Source: Bacteroidota bacterium (GTDB taxonomy: Bacteria; Bacteroidota; Bacteroidia; Bacteroidales; Paludibacteraceae). Taken from it: DNA of 9,478 nucleotides. This document shows, one piece after another, positions 1-6,521 of the stretch. Made by a program: the position numbers and the translations under genes. Within the stretch, counting starts at the first letter, position 1; each line of letters starts with the position of its first letter. Below the pieces are notes generated by a model. It saw only the letters and a list, made by a program, of their open reading frames with translations. It was not told the origin of the DNA and did no database searches. Where the stretch lies: NCBI GenBank assembly GCA_022709605.1, contig JAKLIM010000119.1, forward strand, positions 1 through 9,478. Reading direction: 5' to 3'.

Positions 1-96
1 AACAAGTGCCGCGAATTCGGTTTGGTGTATTATTACCGTAAAGGCGAAAAAGAACTATCCGCTGAAGATGATAAACAGGACTTGCTGAAAAACTAA
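1..96 (+). CDS. C-terminal end of an unidentified protein (partial)
   Basis: Frame 1 is open from the window edge for 31 codons and stops at TAA (94-96). The tail contains CREFGLVYYYRKGEKELS and ends in a charged, lysine/aspartate-rich stretch (AEDDKQDLLKN). A charged disordered end after an aromatic-rich strand-like stretch is typical of a real protein tail. I do not recognise the family and too little is present to assign a function. It converges on the minus-strand folate gene at 468-1076; the repeat region and terminator hairpin lie between them. Confidence 0.55.
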   Translation, partial: NKCREFGLVYYYRKGEKELSAEDDKQDLLKN

Positions 97-109
97 AAAG
101 AAGAAATAG

Positions 110-336
110 AAACGCTGATTTAGCGGTATCGATATCTATCGGGAGCGGATATACGCTGATAAATTTTAAACGGATTTAAAACGGATATTTCTATATTCCG
201 AAGTCTCTGAACGAAACAGATTTGCAACATTAGTCTTAAAAATCTTCTGTTTTCGAAGAAAACAGAATCAGAAACAAATCCGTAAATGATTTTTAAAATC
301 CGCTGATATCCGCTAAATCAGCTAAATCAGCGTTCC
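110..336. repeat. Long imperfect inverted repeat of the 'AACGCTGATTTAGCGGAT' type
   Basis: The left arm (from 110, AACGCTGATTTAGCGG at 111-126, continuing through ACGCTGATAAATTTTAAA to the CGGATTT at 171-177) is matched by the reverse complement of the right arm (about 275-336, which reads AACGCTGATTTAGCTGATTTAGCGG on the minus strand). The right arm carries an extra 9-bp GCTGATTTA unit. The left arm carries an extra 22 bp (127-148) that includes a palindrome-like TATCGATATCTATCGGGA. This AACGCTGATTTA...CGGATTT style resembles dispersed intergenic repeats I associate with Bacteroidota genomes; that link is from memory. No reading frame is visible inside. The whole 97-467 gap consists of this repeat, the hairpin at 245-267, a plain AT-rich stretch (337-410) and the terminator at 411-454. 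Confidence 0.75.
245..267. terminator. Perfect 10-bp hairpin inside the inverted repeat
   Basis: TTCTGTTTTC (245-254), a GAA loop (255-257) and GAAAACAGAA (258-267) form a perfect 10-bp stem in the centre of the larger inverted repeat. It could end transcription of the plus-strand gene that stops at 96, but there is no U-rich tail directly after it on the plus strand, so it may simply be the apical hairpin of the repeat. Confidence 0.4.
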
Positions 337-410
337 TATTATATTATCTAAAATGCATGATTTTTTATGACTATACTAAATTTTCTTTGTTTTAAACAAT
401 AATAACCCTA

Positions 411-454
411 AATAATAACAGAGGTTTCGCTTTCGCCAAACCTCTGTTATTATT
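411..454. terminator. Strong bidirectional hairpin terminator after the folate cyclo-ligase gene
   Basis: AATAATAACAGAGGTTT (411-427) pairs perfectly over 17 bp with AAACCTCTGTTATTATT (438-454) around a 10-nt loop. The hairpin lies 13 bp past the TAG stop of the minus-strand gene (468-470). The base of the stem is A/T-only, so each strand carries a TTATTATT run at its 3' side, as expected for an intrinsic terminator between converging transcription units. Confidence 0.85.
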
Positions 455-467
455 AGTAGAATTAAAA

Positions 468-1076
468 CTATTCTATTGTAAATGAAGGTGTAAAAACCTT
501 ATTCATTTTAATGTCAAAATTGGCTACCGGCACCAGATCGAGCAATTGAAAATCAAAAGCAACGCCCCATTTTTTCATTTTTTTATCCTTAAAGTATATG
601 TCATAATAGCCTTTGCCTCTGCCCAATCTTCTTCGCTTTCTATCGAAAGCAATGCCCGGCGCAATAACCAAGTCAATTTGATTGAAAAATGTCTCCTGCG
701 ATTCCGGCTCCCAAATTCCTAATTTGCCTTTAGTCATATCTTCTACCTTTGTAAATGGTTTGATAATCATCTTATGACCAACCACCACCGGAAGTAAAAT
801 CTTTTTCTCCTTACTCCATTTAATTATGAAATCGTGCGTTGGCAATTCGTGAGTTGTAGACCAATACAACAGTACGGTTTCTGCCTTTATAAAATCAGGC
901 ATTTGCTCAATTTTACTAAATACCGCATCGGCACTTTGCTTTTTTTGCTCATCAGTCAAATCTTTTTTTTGCGATTTGATTTTGTATCTGATTAAAGATT
1001 TTTCAAGATTAATTGAATCATCATCTTCATCGTCTTTGAAAAAGTTAAGGAATGAAAATATATTTTTTTTTGCCAT
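468..1076 (-). CDS. 5-formyltetrahydrofolate cyclo-ligase (5,10-methenyl-THF synthetase)
   Basis: Predicted cytosolic enzyme that uses ATP to convert 5-formyl-tetrahydrofolate to 5,10-methenyl-tetrahydrofolate, returning a storage form of folate to one-carbon metabolism. The 202-residue product has the family hallmarks: LLYWSTTHELPTHDFI (about 69-84, with the conserved E77), LLPVVVG (94-100), LGIWEP (119-124), and the nucleotide/phosphate-binding GRGKGYYD at 152-159 after APGIAFD, followed by GVAFDFQLLDLVP (171-183) and KVFTP near the C-terminus. Family members are usually about 180-190 residues; here about 23 extra N-terminal residues include an acidic run (KDDEDDDS, 14-21). The ATG at 1074-1076 is the only good start. 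It lies 85 bp downstream of the DUF4294 gene on the same strand, so co-transcription is likely. A strong hairpin follows the stop. The gene is named ygfA or fau in other bacteria; no symbol is assigned here. Confidence 0.93.
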   Translation of the reverse strand: MAKKNIFSFLNFFKDDEDDDSINLEKSLIRYKIKSQKKDLTDEQKKQSADAVFSKIEQMPDFIKAETVLLYWSTTHELPTHDFIIKWSKEKKILLPVVVGHKMIIKPFTKVEDMTKGKLGIWEPESQETFFNQIDLVIAPGIAFDRKRRRLGRGKGYYDIYFKDKKMKKWGVAFDFQLLDLVPVANFDIKMNKVFTPSFTIE

Positions 1077-1161
1077 TTTGATAAAAAAAGTTTATTCGTA
1101 AATAATTAATACAGTTAAGTTTAATGTATAATAAAATGCCTTTCGGCCTGAATTTTGTTTT

Positions 1162-1773
1162 TTACAACTGACCCGCTTCAACCAATCTGATTACTCTGTC
1201 AACGATTTTATCTTCGCCGGCAGCATTGAATTCCGATTTCAGATTTGAGCCAAAAACCCGTGCAATACCTTGCCAGAAAAAAGCACTTGCATTACCCTTG
1301 TACGATTTAATAAGATCATACGACGATCTTTCACACTCACGGTCGATCAACTTTATCAACATTTTACCCTGATTGATAGTCATTTTCTTCAGGGTTTTCT
1401 CATGTTTTTTAAAAATTTCTTTCTCGTAAACACTGATAAGTTTTTTTCTTTCCTGGTCGGCCGAGATATCGGCAAGTTTCTGATTTACTATGCTTAATTC
1501 ACCTGCCAGTAATTTAGCATAAGGCAATGTTTTTTTTACATCCTGAACGGTCCGCCAAAAAAACTTCTCCTGCTTTTTGGTTTTAAACACAAAACGGGGA
1601 TAAACCCATAAGTCACGCAGATGTGCTAAATATATTGTATCACTTCCATTGGTCTGAAACATAAGACGTGCGCCACCCGGAGGTATAACATCCGGAGCCA
1701 CCGTTTGTGAATTGATTTCAGCACAAGAAATGACGAACAAAAAAACGATCCATAATTTTATCGTTGATTTCAT
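1162..1773 (-). CDS. Exported DUF4294 family protein
   Basis: A 203-residue protein of the Bacteroidota-specific DUF4294 family, whose molecular role is unknown. The hydrophobic N-terminus (residues 4-16) ends in VISC-A, so it may be a lipoprotein lipidated at C17; alternatively signal peptidase I could cut after INSQ (20-23). Family landmarks are RFVFKTKKQEKFFWRTVQDVKKTLPYAKLLAGEL (60-93), TINQGKMLIKLIDRE (132-146) and SAFFWQGIARVFGSNLKSEF (163-182). An upstream in-frame ATG (1819-1821) would add 16 polar residues before the signal sequence, so I chose the ATG at 1771-1773. A promoter-like TAATTTTG ends only 6 nt before this start, which suggests a leaderless or near-leaderless message. It probably heads a two-gene unit with the folate cyclo-ligase. 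Confidence 0.9.
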   Translation of the reverse strand: MKSTIKLWIVFLFVISCAEINSQTVAPDVIPPGGARLMFQTNGSDTIYLAHLRDLWVYPRFVFKTKKQEKFFWRTVQDVKKTLPYAKLLAGELSIVNQKLADISADQERKKLISVYEKEIFKKHEKTLKKMTINQGKMLIKLIDRECERSSYDLIKSYKGNASAFFWQGIARVFGSNLKSEFNAAGEDKIVDRVIRLVEAGQL

Positions 1774-1779
1774 TTGGTA

Positions 1780-1810
1780 CAAAATTAAAAAATTTTTATG
1801 TTTATTGAAA
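1780..1810 (-). promoter_or_regulatory. Candidate Bacteroidota promoter for the DUF4294 gene
   Basis: On the minus strand, TTTC (1807-1810, one mismatch to the -33 TTTG) is followed by a 19-nt spacer and TAATTTTG (1780-1787), a perfect TAnnTTTG -7 element. The -7 element ends 6 nt before the chosen ATG, so transcription would start at or next to the start codon. Confidence 0.45.
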
Positions 1811-1908
1811 TTTATCTGCAAAATTTATTCCAAATTCCGGTTATTTGTCAGTTTTATCCTTTTATTTCATCAAAAAATACATTTTTTTTAAAGTTATATT
1901 CATAACAA

Positions 1909-1939
1909 TTTGTTTTGTAATACTTTTTATTTATTTTTG
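1909..1939 (+). promoter_or_regulatory. Bacteroidota -33/-7 promoter for the barrel-protein pair
   Basis: TTTG (1909-1912), a 19-nt spacer and TATTTTTG (1932-1939) match the primary sigma-factor consensus of this phylum (TTTG-N19/20-TAnnTTTG) at every defined position. The start point would fall around 1944-1947, giving a leader of about 35 nt before the ATG at 1982, with no other gene between. It is arranged back to back with the minus-strand promoter at 1780-1810. Confidence 0.65.
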
Positions 1940-1981
1940 GGTCTGTTTATTTTTAACTCAACCATAATTAAATTTTAATCT

Positions 1982-2797
1982 ATGAAAAAACTATTCATTC
2001 TAATATTAGAATTGTCATTCTTTCCCCTTTGTTTTTCCCAAATTTCAGGAATAATACCATCTGCCAATTCTATTGCAAACACCTCGGTTTCTGATTCTAA
2101 ATCGTGGACAGCATTCAACAATCCGGCCATGATAAGTTATATTGAAAAGGCTGAAATGGGTATTCAATATGAAAACCGATTCATTATAAACGAATTATCC
2201 ACAAAAAGTTTTCAGGCAGCATATTCCACCGACTTTGTAAATGCCGGACTAAGTTTCTCGTACTTTGGTTACTCGCTTTACCACGAAATGTTGATTGGCC
2301 TCGGTTTTGCCCGTAATTTTTCGGATCATTTTGCGCTGGGTGTTCAGTTCAATTATCTGAATGCTTACTTTTCTGCGATCAACGATTATAAAACAGCTTT
2401 TTTTCCGCAAATAGGACTTAATGTCAATATTTCTCCCGTTTTAAATCTGTCGTTCAATACGTTTAATCCTTTTCAAACCAATATTACAACAGAATATGTT
2501 ACTAAACGAATTCCATCGGTATTTAGTTTAGGAACAGCGTATTCGTTTGCTGACAATCTGGTGTGGCGCGTACAAATTGACAAAGAAATAAGCAGCAATT
2601 ATCGTTTTGCGACGGGTTTTGATTACGAAATGCTCCGTTTTTTGAAAGTGAAACTCGGTGCATATGCCCATAATTATTTAGTGCCCTGTTTGGGTTTGGG
2701 TTTCAAAACGGGTGCATTCCATTTCGATTTGAATGGCGAGTTGCATCCAATTTTGGGAGTAAACACTTTAGCTTCATTGAAATATGTTTTTAAATGA
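1982..2797 (+). CDS. FadL/PorV-like outer-membrane beta-barrel protein
   Basis: A 271-residue exported protein. Residues 1-20 form a signal peptide (lysines, then hydrophobic residues, ending PLCFSQ). The mature start has the arrangement typical of the FadL/PorV/PorQ clan: small polar residues, then SWTAFNNPAM (41-50), equivalent to the 'AFYNPAG' signature of these barrels. The rest is alternating aromatic and polar strands with no transmembrane helix, ending in an aromatic strand (SLKYVFK). Barrels of this clan carry hydrophobic compounds or act as outer-membrane secretion partners; nothing here tells which. It is the first gene of a pair: its TGA (2795-2797) is 10 bp before the next start, so the two are surely co-transcribed from the promoter at 1909-1939. 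I do not assign it to type IX secretion, since no other component of that system is present. Confidence 0.75.
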   Translation: MKKLFILILELSFFPLCFSQISGIIPSANSIANTSVSDSKSWTAFNNPAMISYIEKAEMGIQYENRFIINELSTKSFQAAYSTDFVNAGLSFSYFGYSLYHEMLIGLGFARNFSDHFALGVQFNYLNAYFSAINDYKTAFFPQIGLNVNISPVLNLSFNTFNPFQTNITTEYVTKRIPSVFSLGTAYSFADNLVWRVQIDKEISSNYRFATGFDYEMLRFLKVKLGAYAHNYLVPCLGLGFKTGAFHFDLNGELHPILGVNTLASLKYVFK

Positions 2798-2807
2798 ATT
2801 ACGCCCA

Positions 2808-4877
2808 ATGAAACGAATTCTGATTTGTTTGACGCTAAGCTCGGTTCTGTACGCTACTCCTTTAAAAGCGCAGGACGCCACCACAACAACTGAACAGTTG
2901 ATTGCCGATATTTTCGAACAATTTGCCGCTGAAAGCGATGAAAGCATTGATTATGAAACTTTTTACGAAGAATTACTGGCCGCAAGTCAACATCCGCTGA
3001 ACCTGAACAATACAACAAAAGAAGAACTGGAGCATCTGCCGTTTCTGTCGGACGTTCAAATTGAGAATATTCTTTTCTATCTGTACCGCTACGGACCCAT
3101 GCAAACCATTTTCGAGTTGCAATTAATCGACGGCATCGACATGACCGATATCAGGCGCATGTTGCCATTCGTGGTTTTGGGCAAAGCAGAGGTGCAACAA
3201 CCCAAAATATACTGGAGAGATGTGTTTAAATACGGCAAAAGCGATATCATGATGCGCATTAGCAGAGGCGCCGAAACGAAAGAAGGGTATTATCCGGCTG
3301 AAAATGATCCGGAAGAGGAGGAAAATGTGAACTCGGGCAAATACATTGGCAGTCAGTTTTATAATTCCACCAAATATCATTTTCGGTTCAAAGACCGGAT
3401 CTTATTCGGACTTACAGCCGAAAAAGACGCCGGCGAACAGTTTATGGGCAGTCGGAACAAAGGGTATGATTTCTATTCTGCTTATGCTCAGCTAAATAAT
3501 ATCGGCAAAATGAAACGCATCGTTTTAGGCGATTACAGAGCTAATTTTGGTTTGGGTCTGGTTCTTCATCCCGATTTTGGCATGGGAAAATCGTCTTATG
3601 TATTGAATGTTATGCCGCGAAATTCAGGTTTAAAGAAATTCAGTTCTACGGACGAATATAACTTTTTCAGGGGTGTCGGAGCAACTTTAAAAACCGGCAA
3701 GATGGATTTGACGGCTTTTTATTCACTTAAAAATATTGATGGTGATACGCTTAACGGCAATTTTACCAGCATTTACAAAACAGGATTGCATCGCACATCG
3801 AACGAATTCGACAAAAAGCACACCATTCGGCAGCAGGTTATCGGAGGCAACGCAACCCTCACTTTATTGAATTTACAAGTTGGACTCACGGCCGTTCATA
3901 CCCGTTTCGATCACACTTTAATGCCCGAAAAATTGGTGTACAATTATTTCTATTTTTCAGGAAATCAACAAACTACCGCCGGAATGAATTACCGTTACCG
4001 ATGGCATAAAATGAATTTATTCGGCGAAACGGCCATAGCCGATAATTTAGCGCTGGCTACCATCAACGGATTTTCGGTTTCACCACTTTCAACGGTTTCA
4101 TTGGTAGTTTTGCACCGGTATTTCTCCCCCGGATTCGACACTTTTTATGCCAATACTTTTTCCGAATCAACCCGGGTAAACAATGAAACCGGAATGTATA
4201 TCGGTGCGGAAATCCGTCCGTTTAGAAAATGGAAAGTAGCTGTTTATTCCGATAGTTATCGTTTCCCGTGGACCAAATTCACGATTAATGCCCCTTCGAA
4301 CGGCATGGATTATCTTTTACAAACGGATTTTGCTCCCCATCGGAATCTGAATATGTTCTGGCGATTTAAATACGAACAAAAGATGAATAACGCATCAGAT
4401 ACCGAAGCCATCATGCCGGTAATAAACCCCGTTTCGAAAACTTCGTTGAGGTATCAACTCGTATATTCGTACGGTAATTTTTCGACAAAAACAATGGTGG
4501 AAAGCAATCTTGTTAAAACCGGTCATTCCACTCCCGGATATGGAGTTACGGCTTTACAGGATTTGAGTTATAAATTTAAAAAAATCCCGTTGAGAGTTGA
4601 TTTCAGGTACCAGTTTTTTGATGCAGTCGATTACGAAAACCGCTTTTATACCTACGAAAAAGATATTTTGTATGCTTTTTCCATACCCATGTATTACGGG
4701 TCGGGAAGCAGGTATTACGTGAACCTAAAATATGAACTTACCCAACAAATCTCGATCTGGTTCAAGATTGCTCAGACAGCTTACACCGACGAACGGGAAA
4801 CAATTGGTACAGGAAATGAAGAACTTATGGGAAATAGAAAAACAGATTTTAACTTTCTGATAAAATGGGAATTTTAA
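2808..4877 (+). CDS. Helix-hairpin-helix domain protein with C-terminal outer-membrane beta-barrel
   Basis: A 689-residue exported protein. The ATG at 2808 gives a clean signal peptide (MKRILICLTLSSVLYATPLKAQ, cut near residue 22); an in-frame ATG at 2784 would overlap the previous gene and put eight charged or polar residues first. Residues about 63-122 have the two-hairpin ComEA layout: LNLNNTTKEELEHLPFLSDVQIENIL, a YRYGPMQTIFELQLIDGID linker, then DIRRMLPFV. The usual GIG hairpin glycines are lost in the first hairpin (PFLSDVQ), so DNA binding is doubtful. From about residue 140 on, the sequence is aromatic-rich strands with tight turns, ending in WEF, a terminal aromatic as in outer-membrane barrels. 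Related proteins are widespread in Bacteroidota, annotated only by the hairpin domain. The function is unknown. It probably works with the barrel protein just upstream. Confidence 0.8.
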   Translation: MKRILICLTLSSVLYATPLKAQDATTTTEQLIADIFEQFAAESDESIDYETFYEELLAASQHPLNLNNTTKEELEHLPFLSDVQIENILFYLYRYGPMQTIFELQLIDGIDMTDIRRMLPFVVLGKAEVQQPKIYWRDVFKYGKSDIMMRISRGAETKEGYYPAENDPEEEENVNSGKYIGSQFYNSTKYHFRFKDRILFGLTAEKDAGEQFMGSRNKGYDFYSAYAQLNNIGKMKRIVLGDYRANFGLGLVLHPDFGMGKSSYVLNVMPRNSGLKKFSSTDEYNFFRGVGATLKTGKMDLTAFYSLKNIDGDTLNGNFTSIYKTGLHRTSNEFDKKHTIRQQVIGGNATLTLLNLQVGLTAVHTRFDHTLMPEKLVYNYFYFSGNQQTTAGMNYRYRWHKMNLFGETAIADNLALATINGFSVSPLSTVSLVVLHRYFSPGFDTFYANTFSESTRVNNETGMYIGAEIRPFRKWKVAVYSDSYRFPWTKFTINAPSNGMDYLLQTDFAPHRNLNMFWRFKYEQKMNNASDTEAIMPVINPVSKTSLRYQLVYSYGNFSTKTMVESNLVKTGHSTPGYGVTALQDLSYKFKKIPLRVDFRYQFFDAVDYENRFYTYEKDILYAFSIPMYYGSGSRYYVNLKYELTQQISIWFKIAQTAYTDERETIGTGNEELMGNRKTDFNFLIKWEF

Positions 4878-5417
4878 TTATTGATTCCCTTCAACCGGAT
4901 GTTCGGGAGTTTTTAAAATTAACTGGTAAAAATCAACATCCAGCCAACGGTTAAATTTGTAACCCGACTGCTCAATCCTGCCGCTGAAGTGAAACCCAAA
5001 AGATTTGTGCAACGAAATACTGGTGGTGTTTGAGGAGTCAATGACACCCACTATGCAATGATAATTCTGCGCAATGGCATTTTTAATAATTTCTTCCAAT
5101 AAAATTTTCCCCAACCCGTTTCCTCTGAAATCTTTATGAACATACAACGAGTTTTCGACCGTGTATTTGTATGCCGGCCGAATGCGGAAACTGCCGTAAC
5201 TTCCAAATCCCAACAAGCGGTTATCCTCATCCACAATGCCGATAACCGGGAAATTGTGCTGTGATTTCATTTCGAACCACGTTTTCATGGTGTCCATTGT
5301 CCATGGATTATAATCGTACAATGCAGTAGAATTGAGTATTGCATCGTTGAAAATTTCAAGAATCTGAGCTGAATATTCCTGAGTTAAAAAGATGGTTTTC
5401 AAATTATTATTATTCAT
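4878..5417 (-). CDS. GNAT N-acetyltransferase, phosphinothricin/MnaT-like
   Basis: A 179-residue cytosolic acetyl-CoA-dependent N-acetyltransferase of the Gcn5 fold. The acetyl-CoA loop is RGNGLGK (98-104) after the strand NSLYVHKDF. E88 lies where phosphinothricin acetyltransferases have their catalytic glutamate. The C-terminal part ends SLHKSFGFHFSGRIEQSGYKFNRWLDVDFYQ, and the 'FxRWLDvxFyQ' ending is characteristic of the phosphinothricin/MnaT (YncA) branch. Such enzymes acetylate small amines, amino-acid analogues such as methionine sulfoximine, or free amino acids; the substrate here cannot be read from the sequence. The start is ATG at 5415-5417, and the protein begins MNNNN. It lies 95 bp downstream of aroK on the same strand and may be co-transcribed. 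Its TAA directly abuts the TAA of the plus-strand barrel gene. Confidence 0.88.
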   Translation of the reverse strand: MNNNNLKTIFLTQEYSAQILEIFNDAILNSTALYDYNPWTMDTMKTWFEMKSQHNFPVIGIVDEDNRLLGFGSYGSFRIRPAYKYTVENSLYVHKDFRGNGLGKILLEEIIKNAIAQNYHCIVGVIDSSNTTSISLHKSFGFHFSGRIEQSGYKFNRWLDVDFYQLILKTPEHPVEGNQ

Positions 5418-5512
5418 GATTTCTTTTTTTTAAGAGTAAAATGCAGCAGGTTGCCGGTTTAGTAATTTCCTGTCATTCAAATTGCTTTGCTTGAACTTTC
5501 CGATTGAAAAAC

Positions 5513-6022
5513 TTAAACAAAAGTTGCAATTTCGGAGCAAATATTTTCGATAGTGCCTGATGCAGCTATCACATGTTTCGATTGCAGGTAAAACGGCTCC
5601 CGTTTCGCAAGTCCTTCGCTGATAAACTGACACAACTCTTCCCCTTTGCGATTGGACAGGAGCGGACGAATTCCGTTTATGGATGACTCGAGACGTGTGG
5701 CGAGTTGCTGTGGTGTGAGTTGCAGATAAACGGTTATTCCATGTAAATTTAAAAAGGCTATGTTATCAAAAAAACAAGGTGCACCACCGCCGGTAGCGAT
5801 CACTGTATTTTCGAACTCAGCAACCTGATGGAGGCATAGTTGTTCTATCAGTCTGAATTTTTCTTCGCCTTGTTCAGAAAAAATCTGTGCTATGGTTTTA
5901 TGATATTTTGCTTCGATATAGGTATCCAAATCGACAAATGAAAAACCAAGATTTGCAGCCAGCATTTTCCCAATGGTGGACTTGCCCGAACCCATATAAC
6001 CTGTCAAGAAGATTCTATTCAT
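5513..6022 (-). CDS. aroK: Shikimate kinase
   Basis: A 169-residue cytosolic enzyme that phosphorylates shikimate at the 3-hydroxyl with ATP, the fifth step of chorismate synthesis. All key elements are present: Walker A GYMGSGKST (8-16), the shikimate/Mg contacts D31 and D33 in VDLD, R57, the GGG loop at 78-80 (ATGGGAP), R119 in the NGIRPLLSN lid region, and R141 in KREPFY. The length is normal for the family. The start is ATG at 6020-6022. A -7-like element (TATTTTTG, 6054-6061 on the minus strand) sits about 31 nt upstream without a clear -33 partner. No other aro genes are nearby, which is common in this phylum. Confidence 0.97.
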   Translation of the reverse strand: MNRIFLTGYMGSGKSTIGKMLAANLGFSFVDLDTYIEAKYHKTIAQIFSEQGEEKFRLIEQLCLHQVAEFENTVIATGGGAPCFFDNIAFLNLHGITVYLQLTPQQLATRLESSINGIRPLLSNRKGEELCQFISEGLAKREPFYLQSKHVIAASGTIENICSEIATFV

Positions 6023-6053
6023 ATCCCTTACAACTCTGTTTTTTTATTTTGTG

Positions 6054-6061
6054 CAAAAATA
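6054..6061 (-). promoter_or_regulatory. Candidate -7 promoter element of aroK
   Basis: On the minus strand TATTTTTG fits TAnnTTTG exactly and would place the transcription start about 25 nt before the aroK ATG. No TTTG is found at the expected -33 spacing, so this is a half-match only. Confidence 0.3.
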
Positions 6062-6101
6062 CGGATAAAAAATTTGTTTCTACTCAGCACCCAACATTTT
6101 T

Positions 6102-6242
6102 TTAAAGATGCGGTTTTATACCCGATACGTCGAAATATAAATCAATTGTTGGTAATAATTTTCTTTTAAATACTTTATCAGCAACTCCTGAAAAATTATT
6201 AAGTATTCTTATTCCAGAATTATTGTTGTCTGGTTGACATTT
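6102..6242 (-). pseudogene. Start-less 46-codon open frame, possible gene remnant
   Basis: On the minus strand a frame opens after a TAA (6243-6245) and runs 46 codons to a TAA (6102-6104). It has no ATG, GTG or TTG near its beginning. The peptide (from KCQPDNNNSGIRILNNF to YFDVSGIKPHL) has a balanced, protein-like composition unlike random AT-rich translation. It could be the tail of a decayed gene, or chance. I do not recognise the family. It lies 80 bp upstream of aroK on the same strand. Confidence 0.22.
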
Positions 6243-6259
6243 TTAAAAAGAGGAAAATT

Positions 6260-6289
6260 GAAATCTCTCAATCTGTTCGAGATGACATT
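6260..6289. repeat. Probable dispersed repeat of the 'TGTCATCTCGAAC...GAGAGAT' type
   Basis: Read on the minus strand the segment begins AATGTCATCTCGAACAG and ends TTGAGAGATTTC, with a short pairing ATCTC/GAGAT. Sequences of this form are, to my recollection, frequent between genes in Bacteroidota. Only one copy is present here, so its repeat nature rests on recognition, not on a comparison within the window. Confidence 0.4.
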
Positions 6290-6370
6290 CAGTTAGATAT
6301 ATTTTGTTGATATATAAGTCGTTAATTTTTTTTGCATTAGAATAAAATAGAACGGAATTGTTTTATATAT

Positions 6371-6513
6371 TAATAAGGTAAATAAGGTTTGAATTCTTGT
6401 GTTTGTATTTCTACTAAGGTAAAAAAAATAAGGTTATTTACACATCTTAAAAACCTTATTTATAAAGCATTAACCTTAGTATGAAGTTTGGGTATATGAT
6501 TTCAACCTTATTA
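6371..6513. repeat. Nested array of seven AAGGT-type boxes in opposed orientation
   Basis: Four forward boxes (TAATAAGGTA 6371-6380; AATAAGGTT 6381-6389; ACTAAGGTAA 6413-6422; AATAAGGTTA 6427-6436) are followed by three reversed boxes (AACCTTATT 6452-6460; TAACCTTAGT 6471-6480; CAACCTTATTA 6503-6513). They pair in mirror order about a centre near 6444: 6427/6460, 6413/6480 and 6371/6513. The inner arms alone give a 9-bp stem with a 16-nt loop, backed by a second TAAGGTWA/TTAACCTTA stem. The array ends 9 bp before the left end of the inverted-repeat element at 6522. Confidence 0.7.
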
Positions 6514-6521
6514 CATTAAAT

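Noticed and set aside
1138..1161. Possible terminator after the DUF4294 gene (GCC-GAAA-GGC then TTTTATTAT on the minus strand)
   Set aside because: Only a 3-bp stem; too weak to call, and the next gene on the strand is probably co-transcribed.
3123..3380. 85-codon minus-strand open frame opposite the hairpin/barrel gene
   Set aside because: Antisense shadow of a well-supported coding region.
5430..5633. 67-codon minus-strand open frame at the end of aroK
   Set aside because: It overlaps the aroK C-terminal coding region in another frame and extends into the gap before the acetyltransferase; it has no recognisable features.
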